Origin: an uncultured Paracoccaceae bacterium
GTDB taxonomy: Bacteria; Pseudomonadota; Alphaproteobacteria; Rhodobacterales; Rhodobacteraceae
NCBI GenBank assembly: GCA_947501355.1
Contig: CANMVA010000002.1
Location: 1 to 64,000 of the forward strand
Direction of reading: 5' to 3'
Length of the DNA: 64,000 nt
This document shows, in pieces, positions 24,956 through 35,066 of this stretch (the first letter of the stretch is position 1; each line of letters starts with the position of its first letter). Under the pieces are notes generated by a model that made no database searches, had not been told where the DNA came from, and was given only the letters and a program-made list of their open reading frames with translations. A program made the position numbers and the translations under genes.

Positions 24956-26884
24956 ATGGTAGGTGCGAGTAAAATACTCACCGTCTCATACGGAACTTTC
25001 TCTTGTACGTTAGAAGGTTTCGACGATTCGTTCTCCACGATGAAGGCCATCGCGGAGTATTTTAGGGATCTGGCGGCTGACGACCGCTATTTCGGCGCGG
25101 AACCTCCGACGCCGGATGCCGACATGCTGGCGCGCATTGCCGAGCGTGAGATTGAACGTCGCGTGGACGCGCGGTTCGAGGGCGAAAACGTCGTGTTGCG
25201 GGCCGCAGAGAGCGCCCCAGCAGCGGCAGCTTTGACCGACGAGAGTGTCAGGTCTGACGAACAGACCGATCAGGTCGAGGCGGAAACCCCCGACGTGCAG
25301 AGTGAGGCGCTGGATGATGACGCGCCGGTCGAGACTGCGGAGCCCGTCGAAGCGCAGGAGGACCCTGTCCACATCACGGCAGACGAAGACGCCATTGCAG
25401 CGTTCATGTCTGACGAGGCAGGCGACGGGATCGAAGAGGCGGACCTCACGTCAGAGGTAGATATCGCCCCTGTTGAGGCCGAAACGGTGCCGACCCCGGT
25501 CACGCATCCGGACGCCGACAGCATCGCCGCCAAACTGCAACGCATTCGTGCGGTTGTGGCCCCCGGCGAGGACAATGACGACAGCATTTTCACAGAGGAT
25601 CAGCACGCCGATCCAATGGATGAGGCCGACGCTGAGGTTGAGGTTGCCGAGGTTGACGTTGAAGAGGCGGCACCGGCAGTTGAGATTGAAGATTCGGCTG
25701 CGCAAATCGAAGCCACCCCTGAGACGGCGCAAGTAGCAGACGAGACCGGCACGGAGTATGAAGACGAGGACGACGCGGACGATCTTGATATGTCCGCCGT
25801 CATGTCGGCCCTCTCTGAAGACAACGCTCCGGTTGAGACAGCAGTTGACGTCGAGGACGACGATGTTGCATCCGAAGAGGCCGCCCAGACCGAAGCGCCC
25901 GCTCAAGGTCGCGTCTTCAAGGTGAAATCGTCCGCGTTGGAGGCTGCACTGGCCGCCGATACCGAAACCGTCGATGACACGGAAGAGGATGCGGAAGCCG
26001 TCGCCTTTGAGAAGGACGCCGATACGGCAGACATCGCATCGTCGGATGACGAAATCGACATGTCGATCTTTGAAGAAGACGGTGAGGACGACGACAGTGA
26101 TCTGAGCCCCGAAGAAGAAGCCGAACTGATGGCGGAATTGGCCGAAGTGGCCCGTGACACCGAAGCCGAGACAGCGCAGGATCGCGACGGCGCAGCCATT
26201 CTGGCTAGCCTTGACGATCCCGAACCCGCCATCGACCGCATCATGGAGAAGACCAACGATGCGCTTGAGACACCGGAAAGCGGGCGCAAGCGTGAGGCGA
26301 TCTCGCATCTGAAAGCCGCCGTTGCCGCGACCGAGGCAGACCGGAAGCTGACCGGTGGTGACGCCAAGGATGAAGATCAGACGGAAAGCTATCGCGAAGA
26401 TCTGGCTCAGGTCGTGCGCCCCAAGCGCGCGACATCCGCCGCCCCGACACGGGCGCGCCCGGAGCGCCCGGTTGCGCCGCTGAAACTGGTCCAGGAGCAG
26501 CGTGTGGACACCTCCGATGAGACAGCAGAGCCTGCCGCACCCGTGCGTCCGCGCCGGGTCAGCAAGGCGCAGACAGCCGCGCCCGACAGCGAAGGCGGCT
26601 TTGCCGAGTTTGCCCAAAGCGCAGGGGCCAGCGAGTTGCCGGATCTTCTGGAAGCCGCCGCCGCCTACACCGCTTATGTCGAGGGCCGCGAAAACTTCAC
26701 GCGCCCGCAGGTCATGCGCCGCGCGGCGGCTGTGGCGGGCGCGGATGGGTTCTCTCGCGAGGATGGCTTGCGGTCTTTTGGCCAGCTCTTGCGCGAAGGC
26801 AAGATCAACAAGCTGAGCCGCGGGCAGTTCGTCGTCTCCGAAGAGACGCGGTTCCGCCCGAATGCAAGGATTGCGGGCGAATAG
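24956..26884 (+). CDS. Long acidic protein with conserved ends, unknown function
   Basis: 642 residues. The N-terminal 70 residues form a compact domain (SKILTVSYGTFSCTLEGFDD then EYFRDLAADDRYFG), and the C-terminal 80 another (FAEFAQSAGASELPDLLEAA, then MRRAAAVAGADGFSREDGLR). Between them lies some 400 residues of Asp/Glu/Ala-rich sequence that looks disordered. There is no signal peptide or membrane segment. Some databases have labelled such roseobacterial proteins as chemotaxis or CheA-like, but I see no histidine kinase motif and reject that name. It ends in a clear terminator. Confidence 0.75.
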   Translation: MVGASKILTVSYGTFSCTLEGFDDSFSTMKAIAEYFRDLAADDRYFGAEPPTPDADMLARIAEREIERRVDARFEGENVVLRAAESAPAAAALTDESVRSDEQTDQVEAETPDVQSEALDDDAPVETAEPVEAQEDPVHITADEDAIAAFMSDEAGDGIEEADLTSEVDIAPVEAETVPTPVTHPDADSIAAKLQRIRAVVAPGEDNDDSIFTEDQHADPMDEADAEVEVAEVDVEEAAPAVEIEDSAAQIEATPETAQVADETGTEYEDEDDADDLDMSAVMSALSEDNAPVETAVDVEDDDVASEEAAQTEAPAQGRVFKVKSSALEAALAADTETVDDTEEDAEAVAFEKDADTADIASSDDEIDMSIFEEDGEDDDSDLSPEEEAELMAELAEVARDTEAETAQDRDGAAILASLDDPEPAIDRIMEKTNDALETPESGRKREAISHLKAAVAATEADRKLTGGDAKDEDQTESYREDLAQVVRPKRATSAAPTRARPERPVAPLKLVQEQRVDTSDETAEPAAPVRPRRVSKAQTAAPDSEGGFAEFAQSAGASELPDLLEAAAAYTAYVEGRENFTRPQVMRRAAAVAGADGFSREDGLRSFGQLLREGKINKLSRGQFVVSEETRFRPNARIAGE

Positions 26885-26908
26885 GAATTGGTCTGCTCGA
26901 CCAATGGG

Positions 26909-26942
26909 AAAGGCGGTTCCGGAAACGGGCCGCCTTTTTCTT
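26909..26942 (+). terminator. Rho-independent terminator of the acidic protein gene
   Basis: AAAGGCGG (26909-26916) pairs with CCGCCTTT, with a 13-base loop, followed by TTTTTC. It is 24 bases past the stop. Confidence 0.9.
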
Positions 26943-27020
26943 ATTTCAGGGGGCTTTAAAGAGGCTTTGCGCTTGCCTTCAGCAATCGCTCCAGGCGGTT
27001 TTGCTTCGCGAACCCGCGCA

Positions 27021-27053
27021 GCCTCCGGCGGGAGTATTTATGCAAAGGTGAAA
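27021..27053 (+). repeat. Extragenic GAGTATTT motif, copy 2
   Basis: A GCCTCCGGCGGGAGTATTT core followed by ATGCAAAGGTGAAA. CTCC/GGAG around GGCG can form a small stem followed by a T-rich run. It lies in the gap between two convergent genes. Confidence 0.75.
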
Positions 27054-27057
27054 ACAG

Positions 27058-27288
27058 TCAGTCGTGCTGTTCCGGGGCGTCGGGGTCTGCCTGCCCAATC
27101 CCTTTGAAGATGAACTTGAAAGGGATAGCCCAAACGATGCCAAGTGCGACGTAGACGGCAAATTCGACCCACATCGGCGGGCGGCCCAGCCAATTCATGA
27201 TGGTCACCGCCGCCACGATATAGGCCGGCAATCCCAAAAGCAGGATCACCAGAGACCAGCGGCGTCGGGCTTTGTAGGACAGGCTCAT
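27058..27288 (-). CDS. DUF2842 family small membrane protein
   Basis: 76 residues starting at ATG 27288 (MSLSYKARRRWSLVILLLGL); a start at 27342 is possible but overlaps the purA end. Two hydrophobic helices (LVILLLGLPAYIVAAVTI and WVEFAVYVALGIVWAIP) with a positively charged N-terminus and a polar, acidic tail. DUF2842 is found widely in alphaproteobacteria; the function is unknown. It lies immediately downstream of purA, so it may be co-transcribed with it. Confidence 0.85.
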   Translation of the reverse strand: MSLSYKARRRWSLVILLLGLPAYIVAAVTIMNWLGRPPMWVEFAVYVALGIVWAIPFKFIFKGIGQADPDAPEQHD

Positions 27289-27301
27289 CGCGGCACTCTC
27301 G

Positions 27302-28594
27302 TCAGTCGGCAAAGGGGTCCGTGACGAGGATCGTGTCGTCACGCTCAGGTGACGTGGAAACTAGGGCGACGGGGCATTGGATCAACTCTTCGATCCGGCG
27401 GATATACTTGATCGCCTGTGCGGGAAGCTCGGCCCAGCTGCGTGCGCCTGCGGTGCTTTCCTTCCAGCCTTCGATTTCCTCGTAGATCGGGGTGCAGCGC
27501 GCCTGTTGATCGGCGGCGGTGGGCAGGTAATCGACCTCTTTGCCGTCCAGCATGTAGCCGGTGCAGATCTTGAGCGTCTCCAGCCCGTCGAGCACATCCA
27601 TTTTTGTCAGAGCGATGCCGTTTACGCCAGAAAGAACGCAGGTCTGGCGCACGAGGGCTGCATCGAACCAGCCGCAGCGACGGGCGCGGCCTGTGACGGT
27701 GCCTTTCTCATGGCCGACGGTGGCGAGGTGTTCACCGACCTCGTCAAAAAGCTCGCAGGGGAACGGGCCTTCGCCGACGCGGGTAGTGTAGGCTTTGACG
27801 ATACCGAGGACGAAGTCAATGGAGCCGGGGCCCATGCCCGTGCCAGAGGCGGCCATGCCCGACAGCGTGGTCGAGGAGGTCACGAAGGGATAGGTGCCGA
27901 AATCCACATCCAACAATGAGCCTTGCGCGCCCTCAAAGAGAATGCGCTGACCTTTGCGGCGACGCTCGTTCAAGACCTTCCAGACAGGCGCAGCATACGG
28001 CAGGATTTTTGGCGCAATCGCCATCAGATCGGCTTTGAGCTTGGCGGCGTCGACCTCTTCCAGACCCAGACCGCGGCGCAAGGCGTTGTGGTGGGTCAGC
28101 AAGCGCCCGATGCGTGTGTCTAGCGTTGCTTCATCTGCCAGATCCGCGACACGGACAGAGCGGCGACCAACTTTATCCTCATAGGCCGGACCAATGCCAC
28201 GCCCGGTGGTGCCAATCTTGGCGACCGACGTCTGCTCTTCGCGGGCGCGGTCCAGCTCACCATGCACCGGCAGGATCAGCGGAGTGTTCTCGGCAATCAT
28301 GAGATTATCGGTCGTGATCGTCACGCCCTGCCCTTCAATCTTTTCGATCTCGGAGACCAGCGCCCACGGGTCCAGCACCACACCATTGCCGATCACCCCC
28401 AGCTTGCCCTTGCGCAAAATCCCTGAGGGCAGCAACGACAGCTTATAGACCTCGCCATCAATGACCAGCGTATGGCCCGCATTATGGCCGCCCTGAAAGC
28501 GCGCGATCACGTCGGCGCGCTCGCTGAGCCAATCCACGATCTTGCCTTTGCCCTCATCGCCCCATTGCGCGCCGACCACAACCACGTTTGCCAT
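27302..28594 (-). CDS. purA: Adenylosuccinate synthetase
   Basis: It joins aspartate to IMP with GTP, the first committed step to AMP. 430 residues from ATG 28594 ([20 protein letters not shown]), the standard start with the GTP-binding loop; the preceding in-frame sequence is non-coding. Other motifs: [58 protein letters not shown] and the C-terminal TSPERDDTI. The length is normal. It is divergent from secG. Confidence 0.98.
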   Translation of the reverse strand: MANVVVVGAQWGDEGKGKIVDWLSERADVIARFQGGHNAGHTLVIDGEVYKLSLLPSGILRKGKLGVIGNGVVLDPWALVSEIEKIEGQGVTITTDNLMIAENTPLILPVHGELDRAREEQTSVAKIGTTGRGIGPAYEDKVGRRSVRVADLADEATLDTRIGRLLTHHNALRRGLGLEEVDAAKLKADLMAIAPKILPYAAPVWKVLNERRRKGQRILFEGAQGSLLDVDFGTYPFVTSSTTLSGMAASGTGMGPGSIDFVLGIVKAYTTRVGEGPFPCELFDEVGEHLATVGHEKGTVTGRARRCGWFDAALVRQTCVLSGVNGIALTKMDVLDGLETLKICTGYMLDGKEVDYLPTAADQQARCTPIYEEIEGWKESTAGARSWAELPAQAIKYIRRIEELIQCPVALVSTSPERDDTILVTDPFAD

Positions 28595-28689
28595 GCTGAT
28601 CCCCGTTCGGTGTTTAGAAAAACCGACACCCCTATAGTCTTGCGGGCGGACGGGCGAAACCGCTAATTCGCCGCAACCCGGAGTGCATG

Positions 28690-28722
28690 TTTCATCTTTG
28701 CTTAAATACTCCTGCCAGAGGC
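28690..28722 (-). repeat. Extragenic GAGTATTT motif, copy 3
   Basis: On the minus strand it reads GCCTCTGGCAGGAGTATTT followed by AAGCAAAGATGAAA. It lies between the divergent purA and secG genes, so it cannot serve as a simple terminator for either of them. Confidence 0.75.
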
Positions 28723-28789
28723 ATCCCACCTTGCGGGCGCGCGCAAAGCTGTCTACATACCCGCCAACGCTGAAAGCATCAGGTCTTCC

Positions 28790-29158
28790 ATGGAAAACGT
28801 CGTCCTCGTCATCCACCTTCTTCTCGCCCTCGCCTTGATTGGCGTGGTGCTGCTGCAACGCTCCGAAGGGGGCGGGCTTGGCATGGGTGGCGGCGGTGGC
28901 GGCGGCGTCATGTCCGGTCGCGCTGCGGCAACTGCCCTTGGAAAAGTGACATGGATTCTGGCGGTTGCCTTTATCTGCACGTCGATTGCGCTGACAATCA
29001 TTGCCGCTCAGAACTCCGCCGGCACTTCCGTCGTAGACCGGCTGGGCGTTCAGATTGACGGCGGGTCCGAAGAGGATGCGGCCCCTGTGCCCGATGGCGA
29101 AAGCCTGTTGCCCCCTTCGGCTGGTGACAACGCACCGCTCGTGCCCTCGGCCGACTAA
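28790..29158 (+). CDS. secG: Preprotein translocase subunit SecG
   Basis: The small auxiliary subunit of the SecYEG channel. 122 residues: first helix [20 protein letters not shown], then the family's Gly-rich loop ([20 protein letters not shown]), then a second helix ([17 protein letters not shown]), and a Pro/Ser/Glu-rich extension of about 45 residues typical of alphaproteobacterial SecG. It is followed by pyrG after 155 bases, the usual rhodobacterial order. Confidence 0.95.
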   Translation: MENVVLVIHLLLALALIGVVLLQRSEGGGLGMGGGGGGGVMSGRAAATALGKVTWILAVAFICTSIALTIIAAQNSAGTSVVDRLGVQIDGGSEEDAAPVPDGESLLPPSAGDNAPLVPSAD

Positions 29159-29313
29159 CACCACAAGCTGTCGCGGCGTCACCTGACGCAGCAACATCAT
29201 CTAGAGGATCGGTTGCCAATCGGAGCCGAATCCTCTATATCTCAAATCCCGTGATACAGGGCGCTGTGACGGGCTGTTTCCAGACAATTTGACGACTTCA
29301 GGGGGCACGCTGC

Positions 29314-30957
29314 ATGGCGCGATTCATCTTTATTACCGGCGGTGTTGTATCCTCTCTGGGCAAAGGTCTGGCCTCTGCCGCGCTGGGGGCGTTGCTGCAA
29401 GCGCGCGGCTTTAGCGTCCGGTTGCGCAAGCTTGATCCCTATCTCAATGTTGATCCCGGAACGATGTCGCCCTTTGAGCATGGCGAGGTGTTTGTCACCG
29501 ATGATGGTGCGGAAACCGACCTCGACCTTGGACATTACGAGCGTTTCACGGGCGTCGCCGCGCGGCAGACGGATTCGGTGTCGTCGGGCCGGATTTACTC
29601 GACTGTGCTGGAGAAAGAGCGGCGCGGCGATTACCTGGGCAAGACTATTCAGGTGATCCCCCATGTGACCAATGAGATCAAAGACTTCATCGGCATCGGC
29701 GAGGATGAGGTTGATTTCATGCTCTGCGAGATTGGCGGCACGGTGGGCGATATCGAAGGCCTGCCGTTCTTTGAAGCGATCCGCCAGTTCAGTCAGGACA
29801 AGCCGCGCGGGCAGTGCATTTTCATGCACCTGACGCTCTTGCCCTATATCGCGGCCAGCGGGGAGTTGAAGACCAAGCCCACGCAGCACTCGGTCAAGGA
29901 ACTGCGTTCTATCGGGATTGCGCCGGACGTGTTGGTCTGCCGCTCCGAGGGGCCGATCCCGGCGAAAGAACGGGAAAAACTGGCGCTGTTTTGTAACGTG
30001 CGCCCCGATAGCGTGATCGCGGCGCAAGACCTCAAGTCGATCTATGAAGCGCCCTTGGCCTATCACCGCGAAGGGCTGGATCAGGCGGTTCTGGACGCGT
30101 TCAACATCAGCCCTGCCCCGAAGCCCGATCTGGCGCGGTGGGACGATGTGGCCGACCGTGTCTATAATCCCGAAGGCGAAGTGAAGGTCGCCATCGTCGG
30201 CAAATACACCCAGCTTGAGGACGCCTATAAGTCGATTGCCGAGGCGCTGACCCACGGCGGTATGGCCAACCGTGTGAAGGTCAAGATCGAGTGGGTCGAT
30301 GCCGAGTTGTTCGACCGCGAAGACGCCGCCCCACATCTTGAAGGTTTCCATGCGATCCTCGTGCCCGGTGGTTTTGGCGAGCGCGGCACGGAAGGCAAGA
30401 TCAAGGCGGCGCAATTCGCGCGCGAGCGGAAAATTCCATATCTGGGCATTTGTCTGGGCATGCAGATGGCCGTGATCGAGGCCGCGCGCAACGCCGCAAA
30501 ACTGACCGATGCGGGATCGGAAGAGTTTGACCACGAAGCGGGCAAGAAGCGGTTTACGCCGGTCGTTTATCACCTGAAAGAATGGGTGCAGGGCAACCAC
30601 AAAGTTGAACGGAAAGTCGGCGATGACAAGGGCGGTACAATGCGTTTGGGCGCCTATGATGCGGCCCTGAAAGACGGCTCGAAAGTGGCGGAAGTCTACG
30701 GCACAAACGCGATTGAAGAGCGCCATCGTCACCGCTATGAAGTTGATATAAAGTACAAAGATCAACTTGAGGAGCAGGGTTTGATCTTCTCGGGCATGTC
30801 GCCGGATGGCCGTTTGCCGGAAATCGTGGAGTGGAAAGATCACCCGTGGTTCATCGGCGTTCAGTTCCACCCCGAACTCAAGTCAAAACCCTTCGCGCCG
30901 CACCCGCTGTTCCGCGATTTCGTCCGCGCGGCGGTCGAGACATCGCGCTTGGTATGA
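29314..30957 (+). CDS. pyrG: CTP synthase
   Basis: It converts UTP to CTP with glutamine-derived ammonia. 547 residues: amidoligase domain starting [20 protein letters not shown], with [21 protein letters not shown]-terminal class-I glutamine amidotransferase with [12 protein letters not shown] (nucleophile Cys) and [12 protein letters not shown] (catalytic His). The length is normal. The TGA stop overlaps the ATG of the PhzF-like gene (ATGA at 30954-30957), so the two are coupled. Confidence 0.98.
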   Translation: MARFIFITGGVVSSLGKGLASAALGALLQARGFSVRLRKLDPYLNVDPGTMSPFEHGEVFVTDDGAETDLDLGHYERFTGVAARQTDSVSSGRIYSTVLEKERRGDYLGKTIQVIPHVTNEIKDFIGIGEDEVDFMLCEIGGTVGDIEGLPFFEAIRQFSQDKPRGQCIFMHLTLLPYIAASGELKTKPTQHSVKELRSIGIAPDVLVCRSEGPIPAKEREKLALFCNVRPDSVIAAQDLKSIYEAPLAYHREGLDQAVLDAFNISPAPKPDLARWDDVADRVYNPEGEVKVAIVGKYTQLEDAYKSIAEALTHGGMANRVKVKIEWVDAELFDREDAAPHLEGFHAILVPGGFGERGTEGKIKAAQFARERKIPYLGICLGMQMAVIEAARNAAKLTDAGSEEFDHEAGKKRFTPVVYHLKEWVQGNHKVERKVGDDKGGTMRLGAYDAALKDGSKVAEVYGTNAIEERHRHRYEVDIKYKDQLEEQGLIFSGMSPDGRLPEIVEWKDHPWFIGVQFHPELKSKPFAPHPLFRDFVRAAVETSRLV

Positions 30958-31814
30958 GGCTGCACTTTCACACCTTTGATGTGTTCACGGACACGCCCTT
31001 TGCGGGCAATCCGCTGGCGATTGTCGAGGGCGCGGATGGTCTGAGCACCGCGCAGATGCAAACCATGGCGCAGGAGTTCAACCTGTCGGAGACGATCTTC
31101 GTCATGGCCCCGAAAGACCCCGCGCACACCGCAAAGGTGCGGATTTTCTTTCCGACGGCCGAGATTCCCTTTGCCGGGCATCCGACCATCGGCTGCGCAT
31201 TGCATCTGGCGCAAGGGCGCGATTGCGAGATTACCCTGGAGGAAGAGGCCGGGCTTGTGCCGGTCACGATCCGCAATGGCGAGGCCGAGTTCACCGCCCC
31301 CGTCACGCCCTTCGCGCGCCCGGTCACACCGGATGCCAGCCTGACCTGCGCGGCGCTTGACCTTGGCACGCTCGATCTGGCGGGCGACGCGCCTATTGGC
31401 GTGCATGAAGGCGGACCCGCTTTTCTCTATGTGCCTGTCGCAGGGCTACCATCCCTTGCCCGCGCCCGCCCAATGGAGCCGCACTGGTCACAGCTTATGC
31501 AAGCCTGCGGCGTCAACAGCGTCTATCTCTATACGCCCTATCAAGACGGATACCGCGCGCGGATGTTCTCGCCCACCGCGGGCATTCCGGAAGACCCCGC
31601 GACCGGATCAGCCAGCGCTATTCTGGCGTCGCAGCTTCTGACCGCTGGCATGCTGCCCGATGGCGAGACGGTGATCCCGCTGACACAAGGGGTCGAGATG
31701 GGCCGCCCGTCGCAGATCCGAATGACCACGACGGTCACAGACGGCGCGTTGCAATCGGTGCGCATCGCAGGTCGCGCGGTCCCGATTGCGAAAGGCGATG
31801 TCACCGTTCCCTGA
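30954..31814 (+). CDS. PhzF-family isomerase-like protein
   Basis: 286 residues from ATG 30954, which overlaps the pyrG stop by four bases (ATGA). PhzF-fold proteins are paired hot-dog-like domains; phenazine PhzF isomerises an intermediate, most others are uncharacterised. Visible: [26 protein letters not shown] (with catalytic Glu in NLSET), [16 protein letters not shown]-like segment, and [16 protein letters not shown]. No phenazine genes are near; the family is broad and the substrate unknown. Confidence 0.93.
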   Translation: MRLHFHTFDVFTDTPFAGNPLAIVEGADGLSTAQMQTMAQEFNLSETIFVMAPKDPAHTAKVRIFFPTAEIPFAGHPTIGCALHLAQGRDCEITLEEEAGLVPVTIRNGEAEFTAPVTPFARPVTPDASLTCAALDLGTLDLAGDAPIGVHEGGPAFLYVPVAGLPSLARARPMEPHWSQLMQACGVNSVYLYTPYQDGYRARMFSPTAGIPEDPATGSASAILASQLLTAGMLPDGETVIPLTQGVEMGRPSQIRMTTTVTDGALQSVRIAGRAVPIAKGDVTVP

Positions 31815-31886
31815 CCGTTGCAGGGCCTTGCATTTGAAGCAGTTCGGCTCTTTGCTGGACGCAACCTGACGTAAGGCTCTGAGACC

Positions 31887-33743
31887 ATGACCGATTTCCT
31901 GCTTCTGGCCTTTATCTTCCTGATTGCAGGGGTCGCGGCAGTGCCAATTGCCGCGCGTCTGGGGCTGGGATCGGTTCTGGGATATCTGATCGCGGGCATC
32001 CTGATCAGCCCGCTGCTGACGATCCTGAATGTCGATGTGACCTCGATCCAGCATTTCGCGGAATTCGGCGTCGTGATGATGCTGTTTCTAGTGGGGCTTG
32101 AACTGCAACCCAAGACGCTTTGGGCGATGCGTGCGCAACTGGCCGGGTTAGGCGGTGGGCAGGTTCTTCTGACCAGTCTTGTCGTGATGGGGGCGGCCAT
32201 GGCGCTGGGTCTGCCGTGGATGATCGGCCTGACGATTGGCTTGATCATGTCGCTGTCCTCCACCGCGATTGTGCTACAGAGCCTGCAGGAAAAGGGTCTT
32301 ATGAAGTCCGATGGCGGGCGGGCGAGCTTTTCGGTGCTGCTGTCTCAAGACATCGCCGTGATCCCGATGCTGGCACTGATCCCGCTTCTGGCCATGCCAG
32401 AGTTACTTGGCCACGGGGGCGAGGCCCATGGGGACGATGCCGGACACGCCCAGATGAGCCTTGTCGCCGGTCTGAACGGATGGCAAACGGCGCTGGTCAA
32501 CCTTGGTGCGATTGGCGCTGTGGTGCTGGGCGGCGGGCTGCTGAGCCAACCGATTTTCCGCTACATCGCGGGCGCGCAGCTGCGAGAGCTCTTCACCGCA
32601 ACCGCGCTGATGATGGTGATTGGCATCGCGCTTTTGATGTCTCTGGTCGGCCTGTCACCGGCCCTCGGCACCTTCCTTGGTGGCGTGGTTCTGGCCAATA
32701 GTCCTTACAGGCACGAGCTGGAATCCGACATTGATCCGTTCAAGGGCCTGCTGCTGGGGCTCTTTTTCATGACCGTGGGCGCAAGCATCAACTTCGCGCT
32801 GCTGGCAGCGAACGCGCTGTCCATCATCGGGCTGACCCTTGGATTGGTGGCCGCCAAGACCGGAGTCCTGTTGTTGCTCGGTTGGGTGTTCAAAGTGAAA
32901 GGTGCGAACAATTGGTTGATGGCGCTGGGCCTTGCTCAGGCTGGCGAGTTCGCGTTTGTCCTGCTGTCTTTCTCAGTCGCCAATGCGGTGTTGCCCCAGG
33001 ATTTAGCCGACCGCCTGCTCCTGATCGTCGCCCTGTCGATGGTGCTGACGCCCGCGCTTTTCATCCTTTACGACCGCGTGATCGCCCCGCGCTACGCCAC
33101 ATCCGACGACCGTGACGCGGATGAAATTGACGAGCATAACCATATCATCATCGCCGGCCATGGCCGCGTCGGTGGTATCGTGGCGCGCATGCTGCGCGCG
33201 GGGGGACATACGCCCACTGTGATCGACCACAGCGCCAAGCAATTGGAAATCCTGAGCAAATTTGGCCTACGCGCCTATTACGGCGACGCCACGCGCCCTG
33301 ATCTGTTGAATGCCGCCGGGATCGCCGATGCCAAGCTGTTCGTGATCGCCATCGACGATGCCGAGCAGACGCTGGAACTGGTCAGATACATGCAGCGCAA
33401 CTACCCGCATGTGCATGTGATCGCCCGCGCCTATGCCCGCGCGCATGTCTATGATCTGTGGGCCGCGGGCTGCCGCGATGTGATCCGCGAGACTTATGAC
33501 AGCTCGTTGCGCATGGGCCGCTCGGCCTTTGAAGCACTCGGCGCGACCCGCAATGAGGCCGATCAGGTCACCGAGGCGTTTGATGTGATGGACCGAAAAT
33601 CCATCGTGGCATTGGCCGAACATCACGACCCCGAAAACCCCGGCGCCGCCAACGACGCTTATGTCAAACAGGTGCGCGAGAAGAGTGTCACTTGGGAGGC
33701 TGAGTTGAACGCGCAGATCAACGAAATCCTCAAGCGCGTGTGA
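31887..33743 (+). CDS. KefB/KefC-type cation:proton antiporter with TrkA-N domain
   Basis: 618 residues: about 12 membrane helices of the CPA2 Na+/H+ exchanger fold (FLVGLELQPKTLW and the repeated LIMSLSSTAIVLQS segment), then a cytosolic RCK/TrkA-N domain with the NAD-binding IIAGHGRVGGIVARMLRAG and YGDATRPDLLNAAG. It exports K+ or Na+ against H+ and may be gated by a nucleotide or glutathione conjugate as in KefC, but the gating ligand is not evident. A His/Asp-rich loop (GHGGEAHGDDAGHAQM) at about 170-185 is notable and could bind a metal. Confidence 0.93.
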   Translation: MTDFLLLAFIFLIAGVAAVPIAARLGLGSVLGYLIAGILISPLLTILNVDVTSIQHFAEFGVVMMLFLVGLELQPKTLWAMRAQLAGLGGGQVLLTSLVVMGAAMALGLPWMIGLTIGLIMSLSSTAIVLQSLQEKGLMKSDGGRASFSVLLSQDIAVIPMLALIPLLAMPELLGHGGEAHGDDAGHAQMSLVAGLNGWQTALVNLGAIGAVVLGGGLLSQPIFRYIAGAQLRELFTATALMMVIGIALLMSLVGLSPALGTFLGGVVLANSPYRHELESDIDPFKGLLLGLFFMTVGASINFALLAANALSIIGLTLGLVAAKTGVLLLLGWVFKVKGANNWLMALGLAQAGEFAFVLLSFSVANAVLPQDLADRLLLIVALSMVLTPALFILYDRVIAPRYATSDDRDADEIDEHNHIIIAGHGRVGGIVARMLRAGGHTPTVIDHSAKQLEILSKFGLRAYYGDATRPDLLNAAGIADAKLFVIAIDDAEQTLELVRYMQRNYPHVHVIARAYARAHVYDLWAAGCRDVIRETYDSSLRMGRSAFEALGATRNEADQVTEAFDVMDRKSIVALAEHHDPENPGAANDAYVKQVREKSVTWEAELNAQINEILKRV

Positions 33744-33796
33744 CCGGCAGGCGATGCCCTCTTTCCTGCCCAACACCAACGCCCTATATCCCTGCT

Positions 33797-34237
33797 ATGT
33801 TTGCTGATTTTCTAAAGCGCCTGACCGCGCCTGAGCCCGCTCCTCTTGCTGATGAAGACGCCCGTCTGGCCTTGACCGCGCTGTTGGTCCGAATTGCGCG
33901 ATCAGATGGCGATTACGCCGCCGATGAGGTTGAGCGGATCGACCGGATCACCGCCAAACGCTACGGGCTTTCTCCGTTCGAGGCGACCAAGCTGCGCAGT
34001 GACGCCGAAGCGCTGGAGGCCGAGGCCCCCGACACCGTGCGTTTTACCCGTGCGATCAAGGATGTCGTCGCCTATGACGACCGCATTCAGGTGATCGAGG
34101 CTTTGTGGAGCGTTGTGCTGGCCGATGGCGTCCGTGAGGACGAGGAAAACGCGCTGCTGCGTCTGGCCGCCAGCCTTCTGGGCGTCAATGACCGCGACAG
34201 CGCGCTCGCCCGTCAGCGGGTCGAGGCACAAAGCTAA
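33797..34237 (+). CDS. TerB-like tellurite-resistance domain protein
   Basis: 146 residues from ATG 33797 (MFADFLKRL). A single TerB/DjlA-like helical domain is seen: LLVRIARSDGDYAADEVERI, then AIKDVVAYDDRIQVIEALW and VVLADGVREDEENALLRLAA. The paired acidic metal loops (SDGDYAADE and ADGVREDEE) are characteristic. These domains sense stress or metal at the membrane; there is no transmembrane segment here. It is 53 bases downstream of the antiporter gene, on the same strand. Confidence 0.85.
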   Translation: MFADFLKRLTAPEPAPLADEDARLALTALLVRIARSDGDYAADEVERIDRITAKRYGLSPFEATKLRSDAEALEAEAPDTVRFTRAIKDVVAYDDRIQVIEALWSVVLADGVREDEENALLRLAASLLGVNDRDSALARQRVEAQS

Positions 34238-34243
34238 CCTGCG

Positions 34244-34963
34244 ATGATCGCCTCCTTACCGATGTATGACCGCCCTGCCTTGCGCGCGGCTCATGACCGT
34301 TTCTGGGCCGCCCTTGATCTGGGGCTGGCACGCACAGACCCGGACGATCTGTGGGCCCATTGGCATGATCCTGAGCTGCTCTTCAGTCAGACCTGCGGGC
34401 TGCCCTATGCGCTGGGGCTGCACAAACACCTGACCTTGCTCGGCACACCTGATTTCGATCTGCCGGGTTGCCCGCCGGGGTATTACAACTCGGTTCTGGT
34501 CACCCGCGGCGCGGAGACCCGGTCCGAGATGGCGGCCTTTGCAGACGCAGCGGTCGCCTACAACCAAAGCCATTCCCAGTCAGGCTGGGGGGCGCTTTAC
34601 AGCTATGCTGCGGCGCGCGGTGTGAGGTTCTCAAACCTGATCGGCACCGGGGGGCATACCGCCTCTGTTCAGGCGCTTCTGGAGGGGCGGGTCGATCTGG
34701 CCTGCGTTGATGCGCATACATTCCGCCTGATCTGCCGCGATACACCCGACGCCAAATCGCTGCGCGTCCTTGACCACACGCCGCCCACCCCCGGCACGCC
34801 CTTTGTCACGGCCCTGCCCGACCGCGCCGGGGGTCTGCGCGCCAAGCTGCGCGCGGCAATTGCCGGTCTGAGCACTGAGGATCGCGCAACGCTCTGCCTG
34901 CATAGGTTAGCCGATGTCAGCCACGCAGCCTATCTCGCGCTGCCGATTCCGCCTGATCCGTAG
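34244..34963 (+). CDS. PhnD-like solute-binding protein without a signal peptide
   Basis: 239 residues resembling the phosphate/phosphonate-binding PhnD fold: IASLPMYDRPALRAAHDRFW, DPELLFSQTCGLPYA, RGAETRSEMAAF, LIGTGGHTASVQALLEGRVDLACVDAH and HTPPTPGTPFVTALP. Unusually there is no signal peptide and no phosphonate permease or ATPase beside it, so it may act in the cytosol as an enzyme or a binding module. It begins 6 bases after the TerB-like gene stop, so it is likely co-transcribed. Confidence 0.75.
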   Translation: MIASLPMYDRPALRAAHDRFWAALDLGLARTDPDDLWAHWHDPELLFSQTCGLPYALGLHKHLTLLGTPDFDLPGCPPGYYNSVLVTRGAETRSEMAAFADAAVAYNQSHSQSGWGALYSYAAARGVRFSNLIGTGGHTASVQALLEGRVDLACVDAHTFRLICRDTPDAKSLRVLDHTPPTPGTPFVTALPDRAGGLRAKLRAAIAGLSTEDRATLCLHRLADVSHAAYLALPIPPDP

Positions 34964-35066
34964 GCAAATGCCTCTTTTCCCTTAGGTCATTCTGCATAGA
35001 GTCATTGCATTTGCGTTATTTTTCAGCCCAACTGCCCGCTGACCCATAACAAAGCTGCCAAACCAC

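Noticed and set aside
24134-24960. TPP riboswitch near the thiamine pyrophosphokinase gene
   Set aside because: No thi-box-like sequence was found upstream of either start.
25451-26617. A 388-codon open frame on the minus strand inside the acidic protein gene
   Set aside because: It is a mirror of the Asp/Glu-rich coding sequence and has no family features; codon bias supports the plus strand.
24956-26884. Chemotaxis CheA-like protein
   Set aside because: No histidine-kinase, CheW or receiver motif is visible.
28595-29200. A 202-codon 5' extension of purA
   Set aside because: It crosses secG on the other strand and an extragenic repeat; the standard purA start with its GTP loop is at 28594.
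29242-30870. A 542-codon open frame antisense to pyrG
   Set aside because: pyrG is unambiguous on the plus strand; the antisense frame is a product of high G+C content.
30954-31814. Phenazine biosynthesis gene
   Set aside because: The PhzF fold is broad, and no other phenazine genes lie in the window.
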